Shown here: positions 1 through 11,774 of the stretch, piece after piece
Layout of the letters: each line of letters opens with the position of its first letter
How positions within the stretch are numbered: position 1 is the stretch's first letter
DNA from: Stomorhina lunata
Taxonomy: Eukaryota; Arthropoda; Insecta; Diptera; Rhiniidae
DNA: 64,000 bases
Assembly (NCBI GenBank): GCA_933228675.1
Contig: OW121740.1
Coordinates: forward strand, 38,857,492-38,921,491
Direction of reading: 5' to 3'
Translations under genes and position numbers: made by a program
Notes under the pieces: model-generated
What the model was told of the DNA's origin: nothing
What the model saw: the letters and a program-made list of their open reading frames with translations, nothing else
Database searches by the model: none

Positions 1-1200
1 TACGCTGACGTCAAACGTTTTGACATTGTTAAAGCTTCTAGAAAATAATATCTTTTACAAAAGGTTTTGTTTAAAACTTATTTAAATGCAAATTAAATAT
101 AATTTCAATTAAGAAAAATATCTTTTCCTTATAATAAGACACATCCTTTTTTTCCAATTGTATTAAGGCAGAAGGACACACAACAAAGGCAATCAAATGG
201 AAAATATTATCCCATTTCTATTCAATTCAAGTCAAAGACATCTGTAGGGGATTTTAGCAAAAGAACTTTAAGGAAATATTAAAAAAAAAATAATTTTACA
301 ATCTTTTATATTAATTTCAAATGTATTGCCAAGTCGTTAAAAAGGACGTTGAAGGACATTCTATATAAAATGTAAAGCAATTACAATGGTTATACTTATA
401 CATATATAAAAAACCTTTTTCTCAGTTCGAAAACAGGAAAATACAACGATTAAAGCAAATGCAGGGAAAGAAACGAATAAAACACTTAATTGGGTATTAA
501 GGGTTGATGTTTTAAGTGTTCGTTCACTGGCGTACAGACAGACAGACAGACACTAACAAACTGACAGGATGGGTAAACGTTCAAGGAATAGGAACGTGTA
601 TAATGAATGGATTTAATTGTGATTACAACAAGCAAGCTGTTGCCTTTTCAAAAGTTGTAAAAAAATATAAGTTAAATAAAATACAATAAAGACTTATGCA
701 CAAGATACAAGTATTTAGATAGACAGACAGACTGGCAGACGGACGAACGGACGGACAGACAGCCAGTCTGTCTGTCTATCCGTCAGTCTGAGAGGCAGAC
801 AGACAGATAATTTAAGCAAACAATTTGTTTGCCTTAAAAAAAAAATTACACATTTCCCTTTAGGCAAAATTACTTTATTTATTTAGGCTTAAGAAAAATA
901 TGGAAACGAACCTATTGTAAAGCCTTTACTTGACTGCTTACGATTTTAAAATTTAAACCAAATAAAAACGAGAACTTGAACGCTTTAGGGAAAATACATT
1001 TTAAAATATGATTCAATTAAATGGAAATTGTTTTTATTGCAAACAAAAACTACATTAAATGAAAATTAAAAATAAACATTACGAAAAAATTAAGTACAAA
1101 TATAAAACAGGCTAATGATGAGGGCCTTAATGCAAAAAGGCTACATTTGAAGAAAGTATTTTTAAAAAGCAATTACTGTTTGCAGCTCAAAGTGAATGCC
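1..1200. other. AT-rich non-coding stretch
   Basis: No reading frame of note and no recognised element. It holds long A/T runs, a short GACA microsatellite near 536-552 and the inverted repeat listed separately at 718-780. It ends where the duplicated non-LTR segment begins. Confidence 0.6.
718..780. repeat. Perfect inverted repeat inside a GACA-type microsatellite
   Basis: The left arm GATAGACAGACAGACTGGC (718-736) is exactly complementary to the right arm (762-780), giving a 19-bp stem with a 25-base loop of GGAC/GAAC repeats. It could extrude as a cruciform. Similar GACA/GTCC tracts occur inside repeat families A and B elsewhere in the window, so this may be a remnant of one. Confidence 0.75.
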
Positions 1201-1204
1201 ACTC

Positions 1205-2050
1205 TTCTTTTAGGGCTCATGAGAACGAAGATCATAAATATATTCGTCTATCGGGGGAACAGTAATGCCGGGTAGCTTCAAAAGCCCAGGAGTCGGAGGA
1301 TAAAACCAATTCACTATGTATTGCCCAAAGAGAACGACAGTCTCTTTAGTAGCTTATGAGACTGAAGATCATTAGAATATAAGACTATCGGGAGAACTGC
1401 AACGCCTTGCAGCTTCAATAGCAATTCACGAAGAATTGCCCAAAAAGTAAGCCAACCTGGTTTGAGATGGATCATGGATCATACAAATATTCGACTATCG
1501 GGAGAACGGCAACGCCAGGCCGTTTGACGGAGGATGAAACAAGTCAACTCCATTCTACCTTGAGAACTTTATAGAAGAAGAATTATGGAAAAATAAGAAG
1601 AAATATTGGAGAGGAGGGATATTACGCTGCTACCCGTGCAACGCCAGGTACAATAAGCAAGTAACAACACCATTAGCCTACAGAGTCGTAACGGACGGAT
1701 ACAACATTCTGAGGTTGGACCGCACCAGAAGTAAAGATGTTGGCTTATCGTTCATTCTCTACCAAACTGAAGATCATACAAATATTCGACTATCGGAAGA
1801 ACGGCAAAGCTTGGCCGTTTGACGGAGGATGAAACAAGTAAACTTCATTCTGCCTTAAGAACTTTAGAGACGAAGAAGAATTATGGAAAACCAATAAGAA
1901 ACACTGAAGAGAGTGCAACTACCCGTGCACCGCCAGGTACAAGAAGCTAGTAACAACACTATTAGCCTTCAGAGTTGTAACGGAAACAACGCTCTGAGGT
2001 TGGACCGCACCAGGAGTAATCCCGCCAGTAGCCATCTTTCCATCATCCAG
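1205..2050 (+). repeat. Tandemly duplicated endonuclease N-terminal segment of a Jockey-like non-LTR element
   Basis: Two imperfect units of about 290 bp lie at about 1465-1757 and 1757-2050. Each starts with GAAGATCATACAAATATTCG or a variant and ends with GAGGTTGGACCGCACCAG. Two more partial copies of the unit start lie near 1222 and 1355. Each full unit can be read as decayed EN sequence: GYNILRLDRTRS in the first and NGNNALRLDRTRS in the second, matching the 'GYNVLRKDR' part of Jockey-like ORF2 endonucleases. The second unit runs straight into the EN of the pseudogene at 2010. The duplication therefore lies inside the retroelement rather than being an unrelated satellite. Family assignment is from recognised motifs; alignment would be needed to fix the unit borders. 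Confidence 0.6.
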
Positions 2051-3156
2051 ATGTAAGCTTTTTGCTAAATGGAGATAACCGTGTGGGTGATTGTAATGCT
2101 CAGCACGAGCTTTGGTACTCAAACCTCGGTGATGATCCGAGAGGCTCAGCACTGCCAAAACAAATTAATGATTCTACATTCTGCACTTTGAACGAAGATG
2201 CCGGTATAATGGGAACATGCGCATATCTGATGAATATTGTAACATGGCGAGCATTGGTTTGCCTTGCATCAGACCACCTTCCCATAATAGTTACCCTAGA
2301 TCGACCCAATAATTTTATACTCTCTGAAAGTAGTACCTATATGAACCCGGGAAAGGCAGACATGGTGCGCTTCAGAAAGTATACCAATCGCAAATTTCGT
2401 GATCTACCTGCTCCCTCTGACACACGAACAGCAAAGAAGATGTTACCGAAAATTGTCACAGCAGTAGCTGCCCGTTTTATTTCCGGTGGTCGAATAAAGT
2501 TGATGAGACACAACTTAACAGCGTAGGCCGCAGAGCTTGCAGAGCAGCATGACACATTCGCGGAACTAACCCCAGCAACCTTTGACACGGTATGACATGC
2601 CACCCTCTTCCAGGACATCCTGCTGTCCACAATGTCCAACGAGTTTGAAGAGATGGATAGTTAATTATCTGAGTGGTCGTCAGTCGTTCGTAGAGTTTGG
2701 AGACCAGCGCTCAAAACACCGTAGAGTCGGACAGAGAGTTCCTCAGGGCGGAGTCCTGTCGTCACTCCTATTTAACTTCAACCTCTCTAAGCTCCACCGC
2801 AAGGCGTTGAAATGATATCATATGCGGACGACTGCACGATAATGACAACCGGCCATAATGAGGAAGACCTATACCGTAAGGTGAATCGTTATCTCGATAT
2901 CATCCACAATTTCTTCACTGAACATAACCTGAAGATACAACCAACTAAATCCTCAGCGACCATATTTACCACCTGGACAAAAGAAGTAAGCCTACAACTT
3001 GGCGTCGAGATCCCGAAAATCCTGGGAGTCACACTCGACAGCCTTTTTACTTTGTCAGAACATGCCACAATTGTCGCGCATAAATTGCGATGTAGAAACA
3101 AGGTCCTTAAAGCACTAGCCGGCACTACTTGGGGAATGGACAAAGAATTGAAATAA
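2010..3156 (+). pseudogene. Jockey-like non-LTR retrotransposon ORF2, internally deleted (EN + part of RT)
   Basis: ORF2 of such elements encodes an apurinic-type endonuclease followed by reverse transcriptase for target-primed insertion. The visible EN begins with IPPVA near 2017 and, after a frame change, gives FLLNGDNRVGDCNAQHELW. It then gives the C-terminal motif ASDHLPIIVT near 2266-2295 and ends at an in-frame TAG at 2524-2526. Sequence resembling TFDTV-HATLF near 2578 follows at once. The linker and RT N-terminal motifs, an estimated 300 residues, have therefore been deleted. RT resumes with VNYLSGRQSFVEF, PQGGVLSSLLFNF, then after a frameshift near 2800 the catalytic SYADDC (YADD box, about 2818-2836). 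LGVTLDSLFTLSEHA and KALAGTTWGMDKE mark the RT tail. The 3' part is missing after 3156. It cannot make a working enzyme. Confidence 0.85.
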
Positions 3157-3239
3157 CATTCGGTAGCAATACCTTGTTAGATCCTAAGAGGTATGCGGGC
3201 CACCAACTTATATAACACCCCGACCAACTTATATATAGA

Positions 3240-4610
3240 GAAGACGTGTCAATAATCTTTCCGTCGAGCGATGTTGCCGTCAATAATACTAAGCCGTCTA
3301 AAGCACTTGGTCCTGATGGAATTTCAATATCAATGCTTAAAAACTAAGACCACGCTTATGATACCCGAGGTATGGAAATTGGTTAGAGTGGTGTCAGTTT
3401 TAAAACCAAGAAAACCAAGAAAGAAGAATCATATCGTCCAATCTCCTTGTTGACACCTGTAGCAAATAGACTTTTCCTCCCGAGGCTGACACAACATAGA
3501 TTCCGCAAAGATCACAGTATAAATACTAAGTAGACTGCCATCACCACATATATGTACATGGCCTCAATCAAAAGAAGCCATTTGAGCGCACTATATAAAT
3601 AGCGCTTGACCTGTCCAAAGCATTTGACATGGTCATCACTGGTTCAAGTCTTCCAAATTCCATCAAAAGATGGGTTGTTAACTATATGCGTGGCCTCAAG
3701 TCATTCCTAGAGTTTAGAGACAAGAAGTCAAAACCTCATAGAGTTAAATAAGAAGTACAGCAGGGTGGAGTTCTCTTACCGATCCAATTTAATTTCTACC
3801 TATCTAAACTTCTGGCGCTACACGAAGGTGTGGAATTAATAACCTATGCCGATGACTGCACAATAATAATGGCAAGGGGCAATAACATTGACGAGCTTTG
3901 ATATAAAATAAATCGATATCTATGGGACGTAAAAAACTTTTTTACTTATAGAAATCTGCAGCAATCTCCAGACAAATCATCGGCAACGTTCTTCACCACA
4001 TGGACGAAGGAAGTATCGCTGGAACTCAATGTCTAAGTCGACGATGCAAGAATACCAACGAAAACCCGCCCGAAAATATTGGGAGTGACATTTGACAGCT
4101 TATGCTCTTCGTGAGCATATTTCACCGCAACTTGCGATAAATAACTCGTTAGGAATAAGGTCCTTAAGTCGCAAGTCGGCAGCACTTGTGAAAAAGAAAC
4201 TCTACTCGCAAACTATGAAGCAATTGGTCGGTCCGTGTCAAATTATGCTGTTCCCGTGTGGTCACCAAGTGTGAGCGAAACGCAGTAGAAAAAGCTCCAG
4301 AGTTGTCAAAATACAGCCCTCAGAACAATAACAGGCTGCCAAAAAATGTTCTCAGAATGCCGTCAACATGAGGAGATGGAACATCTAAGATCAGGATATT
4401 GTAGTCGACTTAATTCGTACTGGTCCAGAATTAATCCTACAATACCCAACACCTACCTACCACCTTGTGGAGAAAGTCCACACAATACCCAGCATCCACA
4501 CAATATTCAGCACCCTCCTAACTCCTGCTACCCTATGGACTAAACCTTTTTATGCCGCGCGTCATTTGGGACTGGATTTAGAGGAGTCCCCTGATACTGG
4601 AGAACATTAA
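3240..4610 (+). pseudogene. Second Jockey-like non-LTR copy, RT domain to 3' end, heavily decayed
   Basis: A second copy of the same kind of element starts with sequence readable as LGPDGISISMLKN near 3308, in RT motif order. SYRPISLL-type sequence follows near 3430, then SKAFDM near 3617, KRWVVNYMRGLKSFLEF near 3667, QQGGVLLPIQFNFYLSKL near 3760 and the catalytic TYADDCTIIMA near 3843. The thumb/tail includes a LGVTFDSL-like stretch near 4080. The C-terminal end reads RHLGLDLEESPDTGEH with interrupting stops, up to about 4610. There are many stops and frameshifts. It follows the first copy by about 80 bp in the same orientation, so the two may be parts of a tandem or of serial insertions of one lineage. 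The two copies are similar but not identical, so they are not a recent duplication. Confidence 0.85.
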
Positions 4611-5190
4611 TTTTCATATTTTTGATTGCAGTTCACGCTGTTACAACAACAAGCTAGTTTTCATAGAACACAATGACATTGTTACACATTAGTATGTTAT
4701 TTTTTCACTCCATATGGAGCGTGTCCTTTCTATGCAATTAAGAAAAATATAATATAATAATAGTCCTTAATCTTATAACAAGAACATGTTGGCCGTATGC
4801 AGGGAGTCATCAGAAACAGACTCTTAAATCTCTTAAATGACGTTAGTTTGCGATTACATATTTGTTATTGTGGGGTCAAAAACATTGATGTCAGTTACTG
4901 ATGGCTCAAGTTAATGACGCACAACAAAATTGTCATAATCATTTGTTAGAATTTCGTTTAGATATAATTTCGCCATTGGATACTTATGTCTACGTCAAGA
5001 CAATAGAGATAAAGAACAGATTTTTTTTATTGACGTCTTTTATGGTTTTAATTGGAAAAAAAGCTAAGTTTGAGTTAAAATAATATAAAACGAATTTAAG
5101 GCAAAATAGCTTTTGTAATGATTTTTCTTTAAAACATTTTGAAAGTGATAGTTTTTTTCAATATCGATGCTATCGAAAAATTTTAGTTTT
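4611..5190. other. Non-coding, possible retroelement 3' tail then unique DNA
   Basis: The first about 70 bases, including CAGTTCACGCTGTTACAACA, may be the 3' UTR of the preceding non-LTR copy. The rest is AT-rich with no recognised element or convincing gene. Confidence 0.4.
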
Positions 5191-6227
5191 TATACCCACC
5201 ATCAAAAAGAATGGGGGGTATATTGAGATTGTCATTCCGTGTGTAATTTCCTTAATATTGGCTCTAAAATCCAAAGCGATATATATTCTAAATCTTATGA
5301 AATTTTAAGACGATTGAGCAATGTCCGTCTGGCTGTCCCTATGTCTCTTGAAATCACGATAACTCCCAAAAGAAAGGAGCTAGCTCACTGAAACTTAGTA
5401 AAGATATTAATAATAAATATAATAAATAATAATAAACTATAATAGCTATGATAATAGCCCTAAGCAGCATATAAAATTTCATCAAAATCGGTTCACATTT
5501 AGCCATAGCTCCCATACAAAATACATATGAAAACAGCCTTAATTTCACCTAAAATACAATACGCCAATATATCTAAAACTTTAACAGATATGACCACTAA
5601 ATTTAGCGCAAGGAAGTCTTATGTCAATGCCAACCAGTGTGCAAAGTTTTGTTACAATCGGTCACCATTTGACCATAGCCCCCATATAAGAAACCTACGG
5701 AAACACAAAAATACAAAAAGAAAAGGGGGTTTATGTCCTTCTATCCATCAGATAAAAGCACGATAGCGCCTTAACGAAAGAGCTAGAGGAACAACATTTT
5801 ACAAAAGTTTTCTTGAAAAAGTTGTGTACTGAAAAAAAAAGTTGGGCGAAATCGGTTCACATTTGGTTAGAGCTCATATATAACTCCGCCCCGGAAATCA
5901 CATTAATGCTGATAAATTTAATACAATTGTAATATAGATTTTGATCTATATAAAGTCATCATTGCTATTACAATTGTATTAAAGTTTTATGCAAATATTG
6001 GTCTGTATATCAAATTTAATAGGAATCGTTCCATATTTGACTTTCATATAAAAGCCACTCCCTGAAACCACTAAAATGCCACTAACGCCAGTTGAATGCT
6101 ATTAAATTATAAACTATGCCAGCTATGGCCACTAAATTTGGCATTAATAAGATTTATATAAATACCAGCCAGTGTATACAATTTTGGGACAATCGGTCAC
6201 CATTTGACTATAGTTCTTATATATATC
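5191..6227 (+). repeat. Interspersed repeat family A, copy 1 (left part)
   Basis: It begins with the family terminus TATACCCACCATCAAAAAGA, followed by GGGGGGTATATTGAGATTGT, a decayed GTCCGTCTGG-type microsatellite and then internal units of about 150-200 bp. Each unit carries the degenerate phrase 'gctatggtcaaatgtgaaccgattt' or its complement. The copy stops at a CTTATATATA tract where a mariner inserted (6228), and the right half of family A is not found beyond the mariner. Other copies are at 9192, 13270, 52059 and 54285, with an end fragment at 57843. Confidence 0.8.
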
Positions 6228-6334
6228 GGGTTTTTCAACAGGGACGCTACAAAAGTACAGCGACAGAGGCAGCAGACGACGCCATATTTCTTCCTGCTCT
6301 TTTGAAATTTCTCTTCAGTAAGGTTTGCCATTTC

Positions 6335-7273
6335 ATGGTGAAAAGATATACGAGCCAGCAACGAGTCGAAATTATTAAAATTTATTAACGAAATTCGGAA
6401 TCAGTGGCCTCAAAGTTAGAAGCGCGAATCATCTTTTGTGATGAGGCTCATTTCTGGCTGAATGGCTATGTCAATAAACATAATATGCGTTATTGGTCTG
6501 GCAGCAATCCACACATACTCCATGAGTCATTATTGCATCCCGAAAAAATTACAGCTTGGTGCGGTTTATGGGCCGGCGTCGTCGTTGGGCCGTGCTTCTT
6601 CCGTGATGATGAAGACCGGCACATTACTGTGAATGGAAATCGCTACCGTTTAATAATAACCGAATATTTTTTATCCCCAATTGGCCCCAATTAAACCGCC
6701 GTGATATATCAGGTTAGTCATCCGCCTAGCCTACCAGAGGTCCCAAGTTTGATCCCTGGCTAGACCCACTCAGCTAGACACTGGTTATTGAGTATTAAGC
6801 TATGTAAAACTTCTCTAACATTTGCCATTCGGAGCCGGAGTTAAAACATAGGTCCCTTTCAATGAGTCCAAAAATAGAATCGTATGCAGCTCATTGTCTG
6901 AGAGAAGTACCCATAGTTCCAATTGGAATGTTGTCGGGGAATTATATATATAATTAAATGATATGGACTTGAATTATATGTAGTTCCAACAGATCGGCGC
7001 CACAAGCCACACAGCGACTGTTACAATCAATTTATTGAAAACCAAGTTTAGAGAACATATTATCTCACAAAATGGTCTACTTGATTGGCCGCCACGGTCG
7101 TGTGAATTGAAGCAGTTAGACTACTTCCTGTGGGGCTACTTCAAGTCTATGGTCTATGCAAACAAGCCAGCGACGATTGATGAACTTCGTACGAATATCG
7201 AACGTGAAACTGCAGCAGTATCGGCCTATTTATTCTTGAAAACTGTCGAAAAACCGCAAATTGTTTTATTTAA
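6335..7273 (+). pseudogene. Mariner-like transposase, internally deleted and interrupted by a SINE
   Basis: The start ATG at 6335 gives MVKRYTSQQRVEIIKIY, the usual N-terminal helix-turn-helix opening, then an in-frame TAA (6386-6388). The rest of the N-terminal domain is lost, and the frame continues as ARIIFCDEAHFWLNGYVNK with the first catalytic Asp. It runs on through the KITAWCGLW region and HITVNGNRYR to 6694, where the SINE sits. After the SINE it resumes with a Trp-to-stop change (TAG) in the expected WFQQDGATCH. The second catalytic Asp is replaced by Ile (ATC; QIGATSHTA). WPPRSC and LDYFLWGYFKS keep the third Asp. The C-terminus is broken by the family B insertion. It is inactive. 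The close relative at 63667 shows 41 residues between catalytic Asp 2 and 3, the DD41D ('rosa') spacing. Confidence 0.85.
6693..6950 (+). mobile_element. tRNA-derived SINE, copy 1
   Basis: The 5' head AAACCGCCGTGATATATCAG, then GTTAGTCA, resembles a tRNA-like Pol III A box. GGTCCCAAGTTTGATCCCTG resembles a B box (consensus GGTTCRANTCC). The body has the shared blocks CTAGACACTGGTTATTGAGT, AGGTCCCTTTCAATGAGTC and CAGCTCATTGTC, and it ends TTCCAATTGGAATGTTGTCG with a short AT tail. Relative to copy 3 it has an internal deletion after the tRNA-like head. It sits in mariner coding sequence. AATTAAA on both sides may be the target duplication, though the left copy overlaps the SINE head. Confidence 0.75.
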
Positions 7274-8066
7274 AACAAGTAAGAAAGCTCTATAGTCGGT
7301 CAAGCCGACCATACGATACCCTTCACCACTAAGGTCAAAGGTGTTATTTTTCCTGTATAAAGACAAATATTTTCTAAATTTTGCCATCATACAAACATTT
7401 TCTCAAAACTTATATATTCAACCTGTTTCCGTCATTTGGACTTATATGAGAGCTAGGGTCAAATGTGGACCGATTATCTTGAAATTTGGCAAATTGATTA
7501 CAGCTGTTAAAAAAATTATGTATGCAAAAAATAAACTCAAAATTTTCATTATCTTTAGATTTACGAGCGTTTTAGTGATTTTTTGTCTCATTTAATGCGT
7601 TTTTAAAGAAGTTTTTGTATGGGGGCTATGGTCAAATGTGGACCGATTTCAACAAAATTTGGTACAGTGATTTAAGTTTACATAAGCAGTATTTGTTTTA
7701 AATTTCATGAAAAAATGTTGATATTTGTGGCCAATATATCAATTCCGGGAAGTGGGACCTATGGGAGGTACCATAAATAATGAACCGATTTTGACCAATT
7801 TCAATAGCCATGGTCCCATTATCAAAAAAATTATCTGTGTCAAATTAGATCAAACTATCTTTAGAATTGCGACCTGTAGTTTGATTACAAGGTTTACATG
7901 GGGGTCCAGCCAGCCAGACGGACGGACATCGCCAAATCGACTCAAAAAGTGATTCTGAGTCTATTGGTATACTAAAAGGTGGGTTTAAGACAAATATTTC
8001 TATGCGTTACATACATCAGCACAAACTTATAATGCCCTTTCCACCTATGGTGGTGAAGGGTATAAA
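7274..8066 (-). repeat. Interspersed repeat family B, copy 1
   Basis: Read on the + strand it starts AACAAGTAAGAAAGC, then a hairpin with stem GTCGG/CCGAC (7295-7309) and the inner terminal motif ATACCCTTCACCAC. It ends with the complement of that motif (GTGGTGAAGGGTAT). The interior has the 'atggtcaaatgtggaccgattt' phrase and a GGACGGAC/CCAGCCAG tetranucleotide tract near 7905-7925. Length is about 793 bp. Other copies are at 25614, 41415 and 57114. It interrupts the 3' end of the mariner transposase. Confidence 0.8.
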
Positions 8067-8096
8067 AGCTTTTGTAGCGCTCTTATTGAAAAACCC

Positions 8097-9191
8097 TTAT
8101 AAGATATTAAATTTCCCATGCAACAAATTTTGAATTGTACAAGCGAATAAAAGTATTACTAATAGACTTTTTGTCAATCAAAATAATGATTATCATGGCG
8201 TTTTAAAAGTATTCAATTTTAAACAATTGAACTTATTTGCACTCGTTTATATGGAAAACATACTCGTTTAAAACCATAAATGACATGAATTTGTTTTTCG
8301 ATTTAATACGGGTATTCAGTTATTGTTATAGATATTTATGATGGTAGTGCCTGGTGTCACTCACTGCCTTCAATATACGAGTATTGAATAGGAGGTTTTA
8401 TTTTATAATTTTTCCTTCCTTTCATATATAACTCATGTATAATATTATATTTTTTTTGTGCGGATCTTAAAAACACTTTAAACATTCAACAACAGCAGTA
8501 TTTCAATTTTTTTTATTGTTTTGTCTGCAAAATTAAAAAAAAAAATTGAAAATATAACTGCCGTTGTGGTAAAGTGCATTTATGTCATTGAGAAAAACAA
8601 TCGTAACGCCTCTTGAACATTGTGATTGCGATTGTGATTATTATTGTTATTTCCACTTACCAAATGCTTGGCACTGCAATTCTCTTTTATTGTTTTCCAC
8701 TTTTTTCTGATTGTTTTTGGTTTTTAAGCATTATATGTTGGCTGGAGTACATTACCAAAGTGAGGAATCCATATTTGTTCATGTATTTAATACTTTCATA
8801 CATTACAATGAATTTATGGTAAAATCTATATTACAAACACTTAAGGATATACTTATGTACATGTGACTAAGACTTATACCTTATACTAAAGGTTGTTCCA
8901 AAAAGAAATTACATTTTGAACTAATTGCCAAAAAAAAGCGAGGGTATTGTTACTTGTATGGCACGTCCACATAAACATTATCCAATTGCGGTAATACAAT
9001 TGTTTTTTTTAACTATGGGCTACAGCACTATTCACTAAATTGTCACAATAGTATTCTGTGATATAAAAACTATGGTCGCGGAAGAGTAGCTGCGAACATA
9101 GTTTTCCATCACATTCTACATCTAACAACTACAATGAAACATGTTTGGATACTTTTGCTTAAAAATATTGATGACCTTAAAAAAATATTTT
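8097..9191. other. AT-rich non-coding stretch
   Basis: It lies between the mariner right TIR and the next family A copy. It contains poly-A/T runs and no recognised element; the short open frame at 8613-8822 is low-complexity hydrophobic sequence with no recognised motif. Confidence 0.5.
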
Positions 9192-10302
9192 TATACCCAC
9201 CATCAAAAAGAATGGGGGGTATATTGAGATTGTCATTCCGTTTGTAATTTCCTTAATATTGGCTCAAAAATCAAAAACGATATATATTCTGAATCCTTAT
9301 GAAATTCTATGTCCGTTTGTCTGTTGAAATCACGATAACGCCTAAACGAAAGGAGCTAGTTCACTGAAAATTAGCTTAAACATTCTATGAGAAAATTTTA
9401 GTATTAAAATTGGACAAAATCGGTTAACATTTAACCATAGCTCCCGTATAACCTCGTCTAGACTAATCGCTTATTTGCTAATAAATGACAAATTATAACA
9501 GCTATGATGACAAAATTTGGTATCTAGAAGTTTTACATAAGCACAAGACACCATATAAAATTTCATCGAAATCACTTCATATTTAACCATAGCTCCCATA
9601 TAAAAAACTTATGGAAACAGCCTAAATTCCATCTGAAATTCATTTAAATGCCAATAAATGATAAACTGTAATAGCTTTGGCCACTAAATTTAGCACAAGG
9701 AAGTCTTATGTGAATGCCAGCCAGTATGCAAAACTTTGTTACAATCGGTCACCATTTGACCATAGCTTCCATATAAAAAACTTACGGGAACACAAAAATA
9801 CAAAAAGAAAAGACGATTTATGTCATTCTGTCCGTTCGATAAAAGTGCGATAGCTCCTTAACTGCAAGAGCTAGAGAGACAAAATTGTACAAAAGTATTT
9901 TTGATATGTAACAAAAGTTGTGTACTGAAAATGGGCGAAATTGGTTCACATTTAGTTAGAGCTCCCATATAACCTCGCCCCGGGAAACACATGAATGTTG
10001 ATAAATTGAGTCCAAGTGTAATAGCTATGACGACTAACTTTAGAATAGAAAAGTTTTATGCAACTATTAGTCAGTATATCAAATTTTATAGGAATCGGTC
10101 CATATTTGACTATAGCTTTCATATAAAAAACACTCATGAAAACCAAAAAAATGTAGCAAAGGGCAGTTAAAAGCTAATAAATTATAAACTATGACAGTTA
10201 TGGCCACTAAATTTTGCAAAAACAAGCTTTATATAAATACCAGCCAGTGTTTAACATTTTGTTACAATCGGTCAACATTTGGCTATAATTCTTATATATA
10301 TA

Positions 10303-11774
10303 CAGTGGTGGTCACGTATTTAGCACAAATGGTACCTGTTATCTCTTATAGGAAATATTAAGTCCTAATTCAATTTTTTCACTACTTTTTTTTTGTAATG
10401 TATTACACGTGATGCGAAGAAGTTGTATTCCTTTTATATACATATTTTTTAAAAATTATATTTATTTTTGCAATTATTTAAAACTAACCCATAAAAAATA
10501 CTGGACATTAAAAACAATATTTATTAAAAATCAAAAACAAGTTATTAATTAAAATTTCTTGAAAAAAACCTAATATTTTGTAGGATATCCTTTATTTTGT
10601 ATAACTGTCGCACATCTTTTAGGCACACTCTTCACAAGAGCCAGGTATCGCTCATTTGGGATAGCGTGCCATATTTTTTGGATTTCCGTCCATAAATCAT
10701 TTAAGTTGTTAGGTTTTACGCTTGTTATATGCTTCTCTATATCATTCCAAAGATTCTCAATAGGATTGAGATCCGGAGATTGAGCTGGCCATTTGAAAAC
10801 ATCTATTTGACTCTCCTCGAAGCAACACTTCACAGTGCGTAAAGTGTGTTTAGGGTCATTGTCATGCATGAAGCGCCAGCTAGGTGGCATCTTTGCCTCT
10901 GCTTATGGTATAATGATATCGGCTAGAATATTTTTATAAACGTGTTGATCCATACGTGTGTCAATTTTGTGTATTGGACCAACTCCATGCCCTAAGAATG
11001 CAAGCCACACCATCACATTTCCTCCACCATGTTTTACAGTCTTTGACGTATACTTTGGGTTGTGCTGCATGTTCGGAAGATACCATACATATTTCTTTCC
11101 ATCAGATCCAAATCTGCAAAACTTTGATTCGTCGCTCCAAAGTATGTTTTTCCAAAAATCTAATGGCTTTTCCAAATGCTATAGGGCGAAAGAAATTCGT
11201 GATTTCCAATTCTTTTTTGACACATGTGGCTTGTGTTGCACAATACAGCCACGCGAATTTTTTTCATTAAGGCGTCTTTGTATCGGTCTCACGGAGACAT
11301 CAATACCGTATTTTGATGACACTTCACTATTTATTTCACTGAAGCTCTAAAAAGGGTCGACCACTGACATTCTATGTATTAAATAATTTTCTTTTGTTAT
11401 CGTTTTTCTTGGTCTAGGTGCTCGTGAACCCTTTTTAATTGTTCCGTGTGCTATTATATGGCTCAAAGCATTATATACCATCTCTCTGGAGCAATTTAAA
11501 ATACTTGCTATTTCACTTGCAGGACATCCTCTCGAATTTATTTCACAAATCACCTGTCGTTGCGTATCTGTGCACCATTTATTTTTGGCCTGTCTAATAA
11601 ATATTTTATTTCTGAAAAACCTTCAACTGTACACAATATGATGAAAAACTTACCAAAAATTTACTAAAAATTCAAAAAATAACAAACAGGCAAAAAAAAA
11701 AGAAAATTATTACTTCAACAGAAAAATATACGGTTTAAAAAAAAACATAACTAGTGTGCTAAATATGTGACCAC

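Larger units (their letters stand above)
6228..8096 (+). mobile_element. Mariner-like (DD41D type) element with two nested insertions
   Basis: The ends are imperfect inverted repeats. The left end GGGTTTTTCAACAGGGACGC matches the complement of the right end (8067-8096, finishing TTGAAAAACCC), so both TIRs survive. Flanks are TA-rich, as expected for TA-targeting Tc1/mariner elements. The coding strand is +. A SINE (about 6693-6950) and a family B repeat (7274-8066) have inserted inside, so of the 1,869 bp only about 800 bp is mariner. The insertion site lies in the TATATA tract of family A copy 1. Confidence 0.8.

Noticed and set aside
8888..9180. Possible transposon end at AGGTTGTTCCAAAAAGAAAT
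   Set aside because: No matching inverted end or transposase fragment found nearby.
10956..11350. Two + strand open frames of 104 and 130 codons
   Set aside because: Antisense shadows of the Tc1-like transposase.
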